NCBI RefSeq assembly: GCF_001441615.1
Contig: NZ_LAXJ01000009.1
Location: 62,001-126,000, forward strand
Length of the DNA stretch: 64,000 nt
Origin: Roseovarius atlanticus
Lineage (GTDB): Bacteria; Pseudomonadota; Alphaproteobacteria; Rhodobacterales; Rhodobacteraceae
Direction of reading: 5' to 3'
Shown: positions 10,064 to 17,934 of the stretch, one piece after another
How positions within the stretch are numbered: the first letter of the stretch is position 1
How the letters are laid out: every line of letters starts with the position of its first letter
Program-made: the position numbers and the translations under genes
The notes under the pieces: model-generated
Told to the model about the DNA's origin: nothing
The model's database searches: none
Seen by the model: the letters and a program-made list of their open reading frames with translations, nothing else

Positions 10064-10456
10064 TCAGACGGAATAATCCTGCACGTCCCAGATTTCGTGC
10101 AGCGACGTCTCGCCGATCCTGAGCAGCCGCGACAGCGTGGCCGCGATCGCCACCCTGTCATGCAGGTCGATGCTTTGCGTCACGTCCCGCGCCACCCGCG
10201 CCAGCTTGCTCATCCCGACCTGCTCGGCAATGGCAATCAGGCTGCGCGCGCTCTTGCGCATGTCCTGCACCCGGTCGCTGCGATAACACCGCTCGGTATG
10301 CGACAGGCGCACCGCCAGTTCTTCCAGCGCCCGGCACACGACGTCCTCGGCCCCGGCCTCGCCCAGTTGAAGGTAAAGCTGCTCCAGCCGTCCCTGGTCC
10401 AGCTGCACGACCTCGGTCTGGTTCAAAAGGATAATTCTTTCCACGGTCCTTCCCAC
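10064..10456 (-). CDS. Small helical protein, Hpt-like but without the phospho-histidine
   Basis: About 130 residues, predicted almost entirely alpha-helical. The segment MRKSARSLIAIAEQVGMSKLARVA follows the pattern of a histidine phosphotransfer (Hpt) helix pair (HxLKGSA...lGa.rL), but the phospho-accepting His position is Met or Arg. No enzymatic motif is present. The start is uncertain: in-frame GTG codons lie at 10456 (GAGGGG about 10 bases upstream) and 10444, and the frame is open to a TTG at 10525. The gene is divergent from the carbonic anhydrase gene. A role as a phosphorelay antagonist or scaffold would be speculation; I am sure only that the frame looks coding. Confidence 0.6.
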   Translation of the reverse strand: MGRTVERIILLNQTEVVQLDQGRLEQLYLQLGEAGAEDVVCRALEELAVRLSHTERCYRSDRVQDMRKSARSLIAIAEQVGMSKLARVARDVTQSIDLHDRVAIAATLSRLLRIGETSLHEIWDVQDYSV

Positions 10457-10596
10457 ATTTCCATGCCCCCTCGGCGGGGCCGACCATGCCTGCAAAGCCT
10501 TTTGAATTGGTTTGCCATCCACCAATTTCTATCTCGAATTCTTCTAGAATCCCGATTATCACCCTTCGGACCAGTGACAGACCCAAAGGCGCCATC

Positions 10597-11247
10597 ATGA
10601 AAAGAGTCCGCCCGCTCCCCAGCTACCTCGTGCAACGCTACAAGGGCTGGAAGGCCACGAAATATCAGGACAACCAGGCCTGGTACCGTCACCTGGCGCA
10701 AGAGGGCCAGCACCCCCGCGCAATGATCATCTGCTGCTGCGACAGCCGCGTGCACGTCACCGCGATCTTCGGCGCCGACCAGGGCGAATTCTTCCTGCAC
10801 CGCAACATCGCCAACCTGGTGCCGCCCTTCACCCCCGACGGCCAGCAGCACGGCACCTCGGCGGCGGTGGAATACGCCGTCACCGCGCTCAAGGTGGCCC
10901 ACGTGATCGTGCTGGGCCATTCCAACTGCGGCGGCGTGCGCGGCTGCGACGCGATGTGTTCGGGCGACGCGCCCGAACTCAACGACAAGACCAGCTTCGT
11001 GGGCCGCTGGATGGATATCCTGCGCCCCGGCTACGAAAGGGTGAAAAAGATCAAGGACACCGAAGAACGCGTCGCGGCGCTCGAAAAACAGGCCGTTCTC
11101 GTCAGCCTTGAAAACCTCGTGACATTTCCCTTCGTGGCCGAGGCCATCGAGAGCGGCCACCTCACCCTGCACGGCCTCTGGCACGACATCGGCGAGGGCG
11201 AGATCGAACATTACGTGCCCGAAGAAGGCGGGTTCGTCACGGTCTGA
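10597..11247 (+). CDS. Beta-class carbonic anhydrase
   Basis: 216-residue zinc enzyme interconverting CO2 and bicarbonate in the cytoplasm. Zinc ligands and the catalytic dyad are visible: CCDSRV (Cys plus the Asp-Arg dyad), and HSNCGGVRGCD (His and Cys). RNIANLVPP between them is also typical of beta-CA. ATG 10597 was chosen over upstream in-frame codons because it starts the conserved part (MKRVRPLPSYLVQRY). It lies 108 bases before an SbtA-type bicarbonate transporter and an SbtB-type regulator in the same direction, which points to joint control of the inorganic carbon pool. Confidence 0.93.
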   Translation: MKRVRPLPSYLVQRYKGWKATKYQDNQAWYRHLAQEGQHPRAMIICCCDSRVHVTAIFGADQGEFFLHRNIANLVPPFTPDGQQHGTSAAVEYAVTALKVAHVIVLGHSNCGGVRGCDAMCSGDAPELNDKTSFVGRWMDILRPGYERVKKIKDTEERVAALEKQAVLVSLENLVTFPFVAEAIESGHLTLHGLWHDIGEGEIEHYVPEEGGFVTV

Positions 11248-11355
11248 CATCGCACCCGGCCTGCCGCGCAATCCATGATCGCCGCGCGGGATTCCTGTTG
11301 CCTTCCTCCGCCAATGCCATAAATCACTCCAAATTTCATTCGGAGGGGATGCTGG

Positions 11356-12333
11356 ATGATGGAGATACTCGCACTGGCCGGCGACAACCTGATCTCGCCA
11401 ATCGTGTTGTCCTTCGCGCTCGGCCTCGCCGCCGCCCTTGCGCGGTCGGACCTTTCTGTGCCCGAGGCCGCGGCGAAAGCCCTGTCGATCTACCTGCTTT
11501 TCGCCATCGGGTTCAAAGGCGGGGTCAGCGTGGCCGATCACGGCATCGACGCCACGCTGGGTCTGACGCTTCTGGCCGGCGTGATCCTCTCCGGCCTCCT
11601 GCCCTTCGTGGCCTACCTTCTGCTACGCATCGTCACCCGGATGGACCGCCTGAACGCCGCCGCCGTCGCGGGGCATTACGGCTCGATCTCCATCGTCACC
11701 TTCGTCGCCGCCACGTCCGTACTGGAAAGCCGCGGCATCGGGTCCGAGGGCTACATGGTCGCCGTCGCCGCCGCGATGGAGGCGCCCGCGATCCTGTCGG
11801 CCCTCTGGCTGGTATCGCGGGGCGAGAAATCGGGCCGCATGGATGCCGGCCTCTGGCGCGAGATCCTTCTGAACGGCTCGATCGTCCTGCTGGTCGGCAG
11901 CTTCCTCATCGGGTGGGTCACCGGCCCCGAGGGCCTTGAGGAAATCAGCAGCTTCATCGTCGCCCCCTTCAAGGGCGTGCTCTGCCTCTTTCTTCTGGAC
12001 ATGGGCCTCGTCGCCGGGCGCGGCATGGCCAAGGGCCGCCACGACATCGGTCTTGGCGGTCTTGTCTTCGGCCTCGTCATGCCCGTGGTCGGCAGCCTTT
12101 TCGGCCTCGGAGCAGCGCTGCTTCTGGGTCTGTCCACCGGCGGTGTGGTCCTGCTGATGGTGCTCGCGGCCTCGGCCAGCTATATCGCCGTGCCGGCGGC
12201 CATGCGCGTCGCCCTGCCCGAGGCGAACCCCTCGATCTATCTCACGCTGTCACTCGGCGTGACCTTCCCTTTCAACCTTGTGCTGGGCATCCCGCTTTAC
12301 GTGGCAATCGCCCGCACCGCGACAGGAGGCTGA
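11356..12333 (+). CDS. sbtA: SbtA-type sodium-dependent bicarbonate transporter
   Basis: 325-residue inner-membrane protein with about ten hydrophobic segments in two inverted halves, matching the Sbt_1 (DUF897) family. Recognisable motifs are AIGFKGG (about 55), AAVAGHYGSISIVTF (about 98-112) and AAMEAPAI in the first half, and a hydrophilic centre at about 155-200. Cyanobacterial SbtA (about 370 residues) imports bicarbonate with Na+. GGAGG at 11342-11346 precedes tandem ATG codons at 11356 and 11359. The PII-like gene begins 1 base after the stop. Family members outside cyanobacteria are mostly unstudied, so the substrate is inferred from family and context. Confidence 0.85.
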   Translation: MMEILALAGDNLISPIVLSFALGLAAALARSDLSVPEAAAKALSIYLLFAIGFKGGVSVADHGIDATLGLTLLAGVILSGLLPFVAYLLLRIVTRMDRLNAAAVAGHYGSISIVTFVAATSVLESRGIGSEGYMVAVAAAMEAPAILSALWLVSRGEKSGRMDAGLWREILLNGSIVLLVGSFLIGWVTGPEGLEEISSFIVAPFKGVLCLFLLDMGLVAGRGMAKGRHDIGLGGLVFGLVMPVVGSLFGLGAALLLGLSTGGVVLLMVLAASASYIAVPAAMRVALPEANPSIYLTLSLGVTFPFNLVLGIPLYVAIARTATGG

Positions 12334-12334
12334 C

Positions 12335-12646
12335 ATGCAGACCCATGACGCGAAACGTGTCGAAATCACCATCGAGAAAGTGATGAAAAGCCGCCTGACC
12401 AAGGCGCTTCGGGCCGCCGACGTCACCGGCTACACCGTCCTGCCCGTCTCGGGCGGATCGGGCCGCTCGGGCGAATGGGACCGCGCGGGCCAGGTCGGCC
12501 GCGCCGACGGTATGGTCCAGGTGGTGTGCATCATCCGCCCGGACCGGCTGGACAACCTTCTGGAGGCCGCTTTTTCCGTCGTCGAGCGGCATATCGGCGT
12601 GGTCTGCGTCACCGATTGCCAAGTCCTGCGCGCCGAACGGTTCTAG
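12335..12646 (+). CDS. sbtB: SbtB-type PII-like regulatory protein
   Basis: 103-residue trimeric PII-superfamily protein (SbtB class). A ferredoxin-like fold is suggested by RVEITIEKVMKSRLTKALR at the start and QVVCIIRPDRLDNLLEAAF in the second half, with a Gly/Ser-rich T-loop (about 40-57) between. In cyanobacteria SbtB binds adenine nucleotides including cAMP and blocks SbtA. The C-terminal Cys-rich R-loop of some SbtBs is absent, although two Cys flank VTD near the end. ATG 12335 follows AGGAGG with good spacing and lies 1 base after the sbtA stop. It lacks the Tyr51 region of GlnB/GlnK, so it is not a canonical nitrogen PII. Confidence 0.82.
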   Translation: MQTHDAKRVEITIEKVMKSRLTKALRAADVTGYTVLPVSGGSGRSGEWDRAGQVGRADGMVQVVCIIRPDRLDNLLEAAFSVVERHIGVVCVTDCQVLRAERF

Positions 12647-12724
12647 GCCGCGCCCCGGAAGGCGCCCCGAGCACCGGCCCGGTAGGGCCAGTGCACACGT
12701 TCCGCTCAGGGCCACACACGCACC

Positions 12725-14362
12725 TCAGCGCAGCACCATCCCGTCCGGCCACTTGATCGTGTGGCTCAGGCGGATCTCTTGGCGTTCGCCCGCGCCCAGC
12801 TCGAATTCCCACGCCAGCACGCCGCGCTTGTCGTCGACACGCTCCTCTACCGGGGTTGGCGTCGCGTCCCATGTGATCTCCAGATCCTCCTGCTCGGACA
12901 CCGGAACCCGGTCCAGCACCCGCAGCGGCCAGGCCTCTCCGGTCAGGTTCTCGATCTCGATCCGCACCGTCTCCGCGATCCGGTTGGATTTCGAGATCAC
13001 GCCACGATCTCCCTCGGCCCGGTCCTCTACGGTACGCGTCAGGCGCAGCCCGTCGATGGGACCAAAGGACAGCTCCGCCTCGTCCCCCGCCGGGATCATC
13101 TCCATGTAACGCTGCCCGACAAAGCGCCCGTCCAGGTAAAAGCTCGCCTCGGCCGTGGGCAGGATCACCTCGCCCGTATCATTGGTGAACTCCGCCACCA
13201 GGAACGCGCTGAGGTCGTTCAGCGGCACCGCCTTGGCCACCGTCTCGGCCTGAATGTCCAGCGTTCCCAGTGCCAGGCGCACCCGGTCCGCGCCCGTGGC
13301 GACGCCGACCTTGCCGGGATAGCTGTAACTCACCGACAGCCCGTCGAAATCGGCCTTGGCGACGATCGGCTCGGGGGACACGGCCATGGCCTCTTCCATC
13401 TGCGCGCCCGCGGCCATGTCGGACTCCGGCGCGCTGCGCGCCAGCGGCACGGGCTGCAACGGCGGCTCGTTGTAGATCCGGCGCAGCCACGGCCACACCT
13501 CGCTCGGCGCGGTCTGCTCGCTGGGGCGCACGGTCGACAGGGTCAGCTCCGCCGCCTGCCAGTTCTCGCCCGTCGACTGTGCCACATAGGCGCCGCGTTC
13601 CAGCGTCAGCGCGCCGCTCTTACGATCCAGCCGCAGGTCATAGACCGGCTCCCACCCGGCGGCCTCGGTGTTGTAGGTGACGGTCAGCACGCCCTCGGCG
13701 GCAGCCTCGGCGCTGACGGCCACGGCCAGCATCGCGCGGTCCTCGTCCTCGGGCACCAGCGCGGCCTCGGCCTGTTTCGCCCGCGTCAGCTCGTCTTCCA
13801 GATCCTCCAGCGACCGCGCCACCGCGTCGGCCCGCCGCTCGGCATCCTGGGCCGTGCGCAGCGCCGCCAGGGTCTCTTCGCCGATCATCGCCGACAGGTC
13901 GCGCAGGGCCGCGATATCCAGCGCGGTCACGCCTTCGCCCTCGCCCAGCTTTTCAAGAAACGCCACCCGCGCCCGCGCCGCCTCGGCCTCCAGCCGGATC
14001 GTCTCGACCGCGGCGCGCGCGTCGCGCAACTCGTCCTCCAGCCGCTCCACCTCGGCGCGGGCGGCCTGCAAGGCGGCGGTCTCTTCCTCGGTGCGTGGCG
14101 GCACGAAGTCACGCCGCGCCGTCACGCTGCCCATCGCCGCGCCCTCGACCGCCACCCGGACCGAGGCCAGGGGCGTCGAGCGCGGCAGATCCGTCAGGAT
14201 CAGCTGATGCTGCCCCGCGGGGATGCTGTACGGCACCTGCCGCGTAACGGTGGCGCCTTGCGGATAAAGTGTGACCGCGCCGACGTCGCTGGTCAGGGCG
14301 AAATCTTCGGCCAGCGCGGGAAACGGCAGGGCGGCAAGGATGATCAGGGAAAGCGAACGCAT
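12725..14362 (-). CDS. DUF4139 (MuiA-like) envelope protein
   Basis: 545-residue exported protein. ATG 14362, preceded by TGGAG, starts a clear signal peptide (MRSLSLIILAALPFPALAED). Domain order: an N-terminal DUF4140 beta domain (about 25-125, VTLYPQGATVTRQV), a long Ala/Glu/Arg-rich coiled coil (about 90-215), then a DUF4139 beta-rich domain (about 215-545, VTYNTEAAGWEPVYDLRLD). The family includes mucoidy inhibitor A and uncharacterised periplasmic proteins; its biochemical role is unknown. It is separated from asd by about 160 bases that hold a probable terminator for asd, so it likely has its own promoter. Confidence 0.85.
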   Translation of the reverse strand: MRSLSLIILAALPFPALAEDFALTSDVGAVTLYPQGATVTRQVPYSIPAGQHQLILTDLPRSTPLASVRVAVEGAAMGSVTARRDFVPPRTEEETAALQAARAEVERLEDELRDARAAVETIRLEAEAARARVAFLEKLGEGEGVTALDIAALRDLSAMIGEETLAALRTAQDAERRADAVARSLEDLEDELTRAKQAEAALVPEDEDRAMLAVAVSAEAAAEGVLTVTYNTEAAGWEPVYDLRLDRKSGALTLERGAYVAQSTGENWQAAELTLSTVRPSEQTAPSEVWPWLRRIYNEPPLQPVPLARSAPESDMAAGAQMEEAMAVSPEPIVAKADFDGLSVSYSYPGKVGVATGADRVRLALGTLDIQAETVAKAVPLNDLSAFLVAEFTNDTGEVILPTAEASFYLDGRFVGQRYMEMIPAGDEAELSFGPIDGLRLTRTVEDRAEGDRGVISKSNRIAETVRIEIENLTGEAWPLRVLDRVPVSEQEDLEITWDATPTPVEERVDDKRGVLAWEFELGAGERQEIRLSHTIKWPDGMVLR

Positions 14363-14453
14363 GGTGTCTACTCCAGAATAATTGGCCGGATGATCGGTCT
14401 CTAATGGGACGCGCGCAAGTCCGCCCTTCTTGGCCGCACGGTGAAATTTTTCC

Positions 14454-14493
14454 ACGAAAAGAAAACGCGCCGCCCTTGGCAAAGGACGGCGCG
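14454..14493 (-). terminator. Probable intrinsic terminator after asd
   Basis: On the minus strand a stem CGCGCCG/CGGCGCG plus CCTT/AAGG (arms at 14466-14477 and 14482-14493, one mismatch) is followed by a T-rich run, TTTTCTTTTC (complement of 14456-14465). It lies about 28 bases after the asd stop. Confidence 0.65.
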
Positions 14494-14521
14494 GCAAAAA
14501 TCTCACAGCGATGAAAAGGGC

Positions 14522-15544
14522 TTAGCCCTTCTGCAGCACCCGGTTGCCCAGCGTCTCGGCGATCTGCACCGCGTTCAACGCGGCACCTTTGCGCAGGTTG
14601 TCGCTGACGCACCACAGGTTGATGCCGTTCTCGATCGTGCTGTCCTGCCGGATCCGGCTGATGAAGGTGGCGAAATCACCCACGCATTCCACCGGCGTCA
14701 CGTACCCACCGTCCTCGCGCTTGTCGACAACCATGATCCCCGGCGCCTCGCGGAGGATGTCGCGCGCCTCGTCCTCGTCCAGGAATTCCTCGAACTCGAT
14801 ATTGACCGATTCCGCGTGACCCACGAACACCGGCACCCGCACGCAGGTCGCCGTGACCTTGATCGACGGATCGACGATCTTCTTCGTCTCGACCACCATC
14901 TTCCACTCTTCCTTGGTCGAGCCGTCTTCCATGAAGACGTCGATATGCGGAATGACGTTGAACGCGATCTGCTTCTGGAACTTCTTCGGCGGCACCTCAT
15001 GCGTCGGGTTGTAGATCGACTTGGTCTGATCCCACAGTTCGTCCACGCCTTCCTTGCCCGCGCCCGAGGTCGCCTGGTAGGTGCTGACCACAACCCGCTT
15101 GATCTTGGCGCGGTCATGCAGCGGCTTCAGCGCCACGACCATCTGTGCGGTCGAACAGTTGGGGTTGGCGATGATGTTCTTCTTGGAATAGCCCGTGATC
15201 GCGTCCGCGTTCACTTCCGGCACGATCAGCGGCACATCGGCGTCATAGCGGTAAAGCGACGAGTTATCGATCACCACGCAGCCCGCCTTGGCCGCGATCG
15301 GTGCGTATTTCTTGGTCGCCTCCGAGCCGATGGCGAACAGCGCCATGTCCCACCCAGTGAAATCGAACCCGTCGATGTCCTTGGTCTTCAAGGTCTTGTC
15401 GCCAAAGCTGACTTCTGTGCCGATGGACCGGCGGCTGGCAAGCACGGCGATCTCGTCGACAGGGAACTGGCGCTCGGCCAGAATGTTCAGCATTTCGCGG
15501 CCCACGTTGCCCGTGGCGCCTGCGACGACGATTTTGTAACCCAT
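14522..15544 (-). CDS. asd: Aspartate-semialdehyde dehydrogenase
   Basis: Makes aspartate semialdehyde from aspartyl phosphate with NADPH, the branch point for lysine, diaminopimelate, threonine and methionine. The 340-residue protein has the NADP-binding GATGNVGREML at the N-terminus, the active-site Cys in NPNCSTAQ (about residue 130), the SGAGKEG loop and the catalytic His in the CVRVPVFVGHAES segment. Length is typical. ATG 15544 is preceded by GAGGA. It faces the ArsR gene across about 150 bases that contain that gene's operators. Confidence 0.95.
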   Translation of the reverse strand: MGYKIVVAGATGNVGREMLNILAERQFPVDEIAVLASRRSIGTEVSFGDKTLKTKDIDGFDFTGWDMALFAIGSEATKKYAPIAAKAGCVVIDNSSLYRYDADVPLIVPEVNADAITGYSKKNIIANPNCSTAQMVVALKPLHDRAKIKRVVVSTYQATSGAGKEGVDELWDQTKSIYNPTHEVPPKKFQKQIAFNVIPHIDVFMEDGSTKEEWKMVVETKKIVDPSIKVTATCVRVPVFVGHAESVNIEFEEFLDEDEARDILREAPGIMVVDKREDGGYVTPVECVGDFATFISRIRQDSTIENGINLWCVSDNLRKGAALNAVQIAETLGNRVLQKG

Positions 15545-15644
15545 CTGGGGAAATCCTCTTCGTTTCGGGTCTCTTTGCGCCGCTCATACCGCAGTGCAGC
15601 ACGATGTTAAAGGGCTTCAAGCCCCCGCGCAGGCATTCATTTCG

Positions 15645-15660
15645 ATATTTCTAGAAATAT
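15645..15660. promoter_or_regulatory. Palindromic operator 1 before the arsR-type gene
   Basis: ATATTTCTAGAAATAT is a perfect 16-base palindrome embedded in ATTTCGATATTTCTAGAAATAT (15639-15660). It is repeated nearly exactly 40 bases downstream. The shape (AT-rich inverted repeat at a small ArsR/SmtB-type gene) fits an autoregulatory operator. Confidence 0.7.
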
Positions 15661-15684
15661 GGCTTGCACTGGATCTTCATTTCG

Positions 15685-15700
15685 ATAAATCTAGAAATAT
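15685..15700. promoter_or_regulatory. Palindromic operator 2 overlapping the arsR-type start codon
   Basis: ATAAATCTAGAAATAT differs from operator 1 at two positions; the surrounding ATTTCGAT is shared. It ends on the AT of the start codon at 15699, so a bound repressor would cover the translation start region. There is no Shine-Dalgarno sequence before this ATG, so the transcript may be leaderless. A possible -35 is TTGCAC at 15664-15669. Confidence 0.6.
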
Positions 15701-16043
15701 GAAACAGACACCGATTCCCGACCTCGATCTCGCCCTCGCCGCCTCGACCTTTGCAGCGCTGGGATCCGAACAACGCCTTGCCGTGCTGCGCACTCTCGTT
15801 CGTGCCGGCCCCGAAGGCCTGCGCATCGGCGAATTGGGCGAACGCGCCGGCGTCACCGGCTCCACCCTGACTCACCACATGAAAATACTGTCGCAAGCCG
15901 GGCTGGTGAAGCAGCAAAAACAGGGTCGCAGCATCATCTGCGCCGCCGTCGCCTATGACGAACTGCGCCTGCTGGCCGACTTTCTGCTGCGCGAATGCTG
16001 CGCCGACAGCGACTGCCCCCACGAGGACCACGCCAATGGCTGA
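15699..16043 (+). CDS. ArsR/SmtB-family winged-helix repressor
   Basis: 114-residue regulator. The HTH is GLRIGELGERAGVTGSTLTHH followed by MKILSQAGLVKQQKQGRSI (wing). The C-terminus is rich in metal-ligand residues (RECCADSDCPHEDHANG), with CC, C and two His, suggesting a thiol- or metal-responsive sensor. ATG 15699 starts the conserved part; the frame is open further upstream but crosses the operators. The gene overlaps the permease gene by 8 bases, so the two are one operon. The inducer (arsenical, other metalloid or metal) is not determined by sequence. Confidence 0.88.
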   Translation: MKQTPIPDLDLALAASTFAALGSEQRLAVLRTLVRAGPEGLRIGELGERAGVTGSTLTHHMKILSQAGLVKQQKQGRSIICAAVAYDELRLLADFLLRECCADSDCPHEDHANG

Positions 16044-17064
16044 TACAACCGCACCCACCCTGCGCCGCACATGGGCCAGCCTCGACAAGGCGTGGCTGGC
16101 GCTTGCCATGATCCTCGCCGCCGTGGCCGTACTCGATCCGCCGCAATTCTGGCCCACGGTCACGTTCACCGCGAACGCGCTGCTGCACACCGCGCCCTTC
16201 ATCGTCTTCGCCGTCCTAGCGGTCGCCTACATGAAGGCGACGGGTGCCGAGACCCTGCTGGCCAAGGCCTTCGAGGGCCGCCAGGTCCGCATGATCTTCC
16301 TCGCGGCCATTCTGGGCGGCCTTTCGCCCTTCTGCTCGTGCGAGGTCATTCCCTTCATCGCCGCCATGCTGGCTCTCGGCGCGCCCTTGGGGGCCGTGAT
16401 GGCCTTCTGGCTGGCCTCACCGCTGATGGACCCGGCCATGTTCCTGATCACGTCCGGCACCATCGGCTGGGAATTCGCCGTGGCCAAGGCCGTCGCGGCG
16501 GTGGGCCTGGGCCTCATGGGCGGGTTCGCCACCATGGCGCTGGCCCGCTCGCCCCTCTTTGCCGATCCCCTGCGCGAAAACCGCCAGACCGGCGGCTGCT
16601 GTGGCGCGAAGAAACCGTTCCAGGGCCGCCCCGTCTGGCGCTTCTGGACCGAGTCCGCGCGCAACGACACCTTCCGCGAGACCGCCATCGACAACGGCAT
16701 CTTCCTGTTGAAATGGCTGACGCTGGCCTACGTGATCGAGGCGATGATGCTGGAATACATCCCGGCCGACACCATCGCCACGGTGCTGGGCGGTGACGGC
16801 ATCGGCACGATCCTCCTCGGGGCTCTCGTGGGCGCGCCCGCCTATCTCAATGGCTATGCCGCCGTGCCGCTGGTCGATGCGCTTCTGGCCCAGGGCATGA
16901 GCCAGGGCGCCGCCATGAGCTTCGTCATCGCCGGCGGCGTCAGTTGTATCCCCGCCGCCATCGCCGTCTGGGCACTGGTCAAGCCGCGGATTTTCTTCGC
17001 CTATTTCGGCTTCGGCTTCCTCGGCGCCGTCCTGGCCGGCATGGCCTGGCACGCCATCGCCTGA
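16036..17064 (+). CDS. ArsP/DUF318-family permease (YraQ-like)
   Basis: 342-residue inner-membrane permease of Pfam ArsP_1 (PF03773). About eight to ten membrane segments are visible in two homologous halves, with the hallmark SPFCSCEVIPF (about 97-107) in the first half and the related GVSCIPAAIAVW in the second. A central cytoplasmic loop contains GGCCGAKK, a vicinal Cys pair. Characterised members export trivalent methylarsenicals or roxarsone; others handle unknown substrates. It overlaps the ArsR-type gene (ATGGCTGA) and is probably repressed by it. A strong hairpin with a T-run follows. Confidence 0.82.
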   Translation: MADTTAPTLRRTWASLDKAWLALAMILAAVAVLDPPQFWPTVTFTANALLHTAPFIVFAVLAVAYMKATGAETLLAKAFEGRQVRMIFLAAILGGLSPFCSCEVIPFIAAMLALGAPLGAVMAFWLASPLMDPAMFLITSGTIGWEFAVAKAVAAVGLGLMGGFATMALARSPLFADPLRENRQTGGCCGAKKPFQGRPVWRFWTESARNDTFRETAIDNGIFLLKWLTLAYVIEAMMLEYIPADTIATVLGGDGIGTILLGALVGAPAYLNGYAAVPLVDALLAQGMSQGAAMSFVIAGGVSCIPAAIAVWALVKPRIFFAYFGFGFLGAVLAGMAWHAIA

Positions 17065-17100
17065 CCCGGCGAACCGGTCCTTGCGACCACACCCGGGTGC

Positions 17101-17139
17101 GGCGGCCCTCACGGCCGCCCCGCCCCTTCCTCACTTTTT
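17101..17139 (+). terminator. Probable terminator after the permease gene
   Basis: GGCGGCC (17101-17107), loop CTCAC, GGCCGCC (17113-17119), followed by a pyrimidine-rich tract ending in TTTTT at 17135-17139. The distance from stem to T-run is rather long, which lowers confidence. Confidence 0.5.
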
Positions 17140-17170
17140 CTCACCAAGCACATAAAATTGCCCTGATTTG

Positions 17171-17200
17171 TTGTCATATCGTGGACAATTCCGACATAAT
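17171..17200 (+). promoter_or_regulatory. Possible promoter of the capsule operon with an internal inverted repeat
   Basis: TTGTCA (17171-17176) and CATAAT (17195-17200) are spaced by 18 bases. TTGTC and GACAA (17171-17175, 17184-17188) form an inverted repeat around the spacer, a possible regulator site. A second hairpin, CCTCG CTAAA CGAGG (17235-17249), lies in the leader 25 bases before the kpsT ATG. Confidence 0.4.
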
Positions 17201-17274
17201 GCGCGGGATCATGGCTAACACAGCCTTAAGAAAACCTCGCTAAACGAGGGTAAGAGCAGCGACGGAGCCCCTGG

Positions 17275-17934
17275 ATGCTCGAGTTCGACAATGTCAGCAA
17301 GTCCTTCTGGACGGGCACGCAGCGCAAGGTGATCCTTGACCGCGTCTCGTTCCGGGTGGAGCTTGGCCGCTCGCTCGGCATCCTCGCGCCCAACGGCACG
17401 GGCAAGACCACGCTGATCAAGATGATGGCCGGCCTGGAAAAACCAGACGAGGGCGAGATCCGCCGCGGCTGCCGCATCTCGTTTCCCCTGGGCTTCATGG
17501 GCGGCGTCATCGGGCGTGTCTCGGCCAAGGAAAACGCCCGCTACATCGCCACGCTCTACGGGCTCGATCCCGACTATGTCGAGGCATACTGCCGCTATGT
17601 CTGCAACCTGGGCGAATATTTCGACCAGCCGCTCGGCACGTATTCCTCGGGCATGAGATCGCGCTTCACATTCTCGTTGATGCTGGCGCTGGATTTCGAC
17701 ATGTATCTTATCGACGAGGGTATGCCCAGCTCCACCGACGTTGAATTCAACCGGCGCGCGGGCGACATCCTTCGGGAACGACTGCGCACAACCACAGTGG
17801 TGATCGTATCGCACCAGCCCGCAACGCTCGAAAAATTCGCGCGCGAGGCTGCCGTTCTTATGGATGGCAAGCTGCATATCTTCGACACCTTGGAAGAGGC
17901 AAAACAGCTTTATGACTACGAAACCCAAGGCTAG
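17275..17934 (+). CDS. kpsT: Capsular polysaccharide ABC exporter, ATPase subunit (KpsT-like)
   Basis: 219-residue ATPase that powers export of a lipid-linked capsular polysaccharide. Walker A is PNGTGKTT (about 41-48), the signature is the KpsT-type YSSGMRSR in place of LSGGQ, Walker B is MYLIDEGM and the switch His is in IVSHQPATL. Short length and sequence fit the KpsT/BexA/CtrD group. GGAG lies 8 bases before ATG 17275. It overlaps the KpsE-like gene by 23 bases. The membrane partner KpsM is not adjacent on either side within the window. Confidence 0.9.
   Translation: MLEFDNVSKSFWTGTQRKVILDRVSFRVELGRSLGILAPNGTGKTTLIKMMAGLEKPDEGEIRRGCRISFPLGFMGGVIGRVSAKENARYIATLYGLDPDYVEAYCRYVCNLGEYFDQPLGTYSSGMRSRFTFSLMLALDFDMYLIDEGMPSSTDVEFNRRAGDILRERLRTTTVVIVSHQPATLEKFAREAAVLMDGKLHIFDTLEEAKQLYDYETQG

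Noticed and set aside
12335..12646. Canonical GlnB/GlnK nitrogen PII protein
   Set aside because: The GlnB T-loop Tyr and its surrounding signature are missing and the partner is an SbtA-type transporter, not AmtB.
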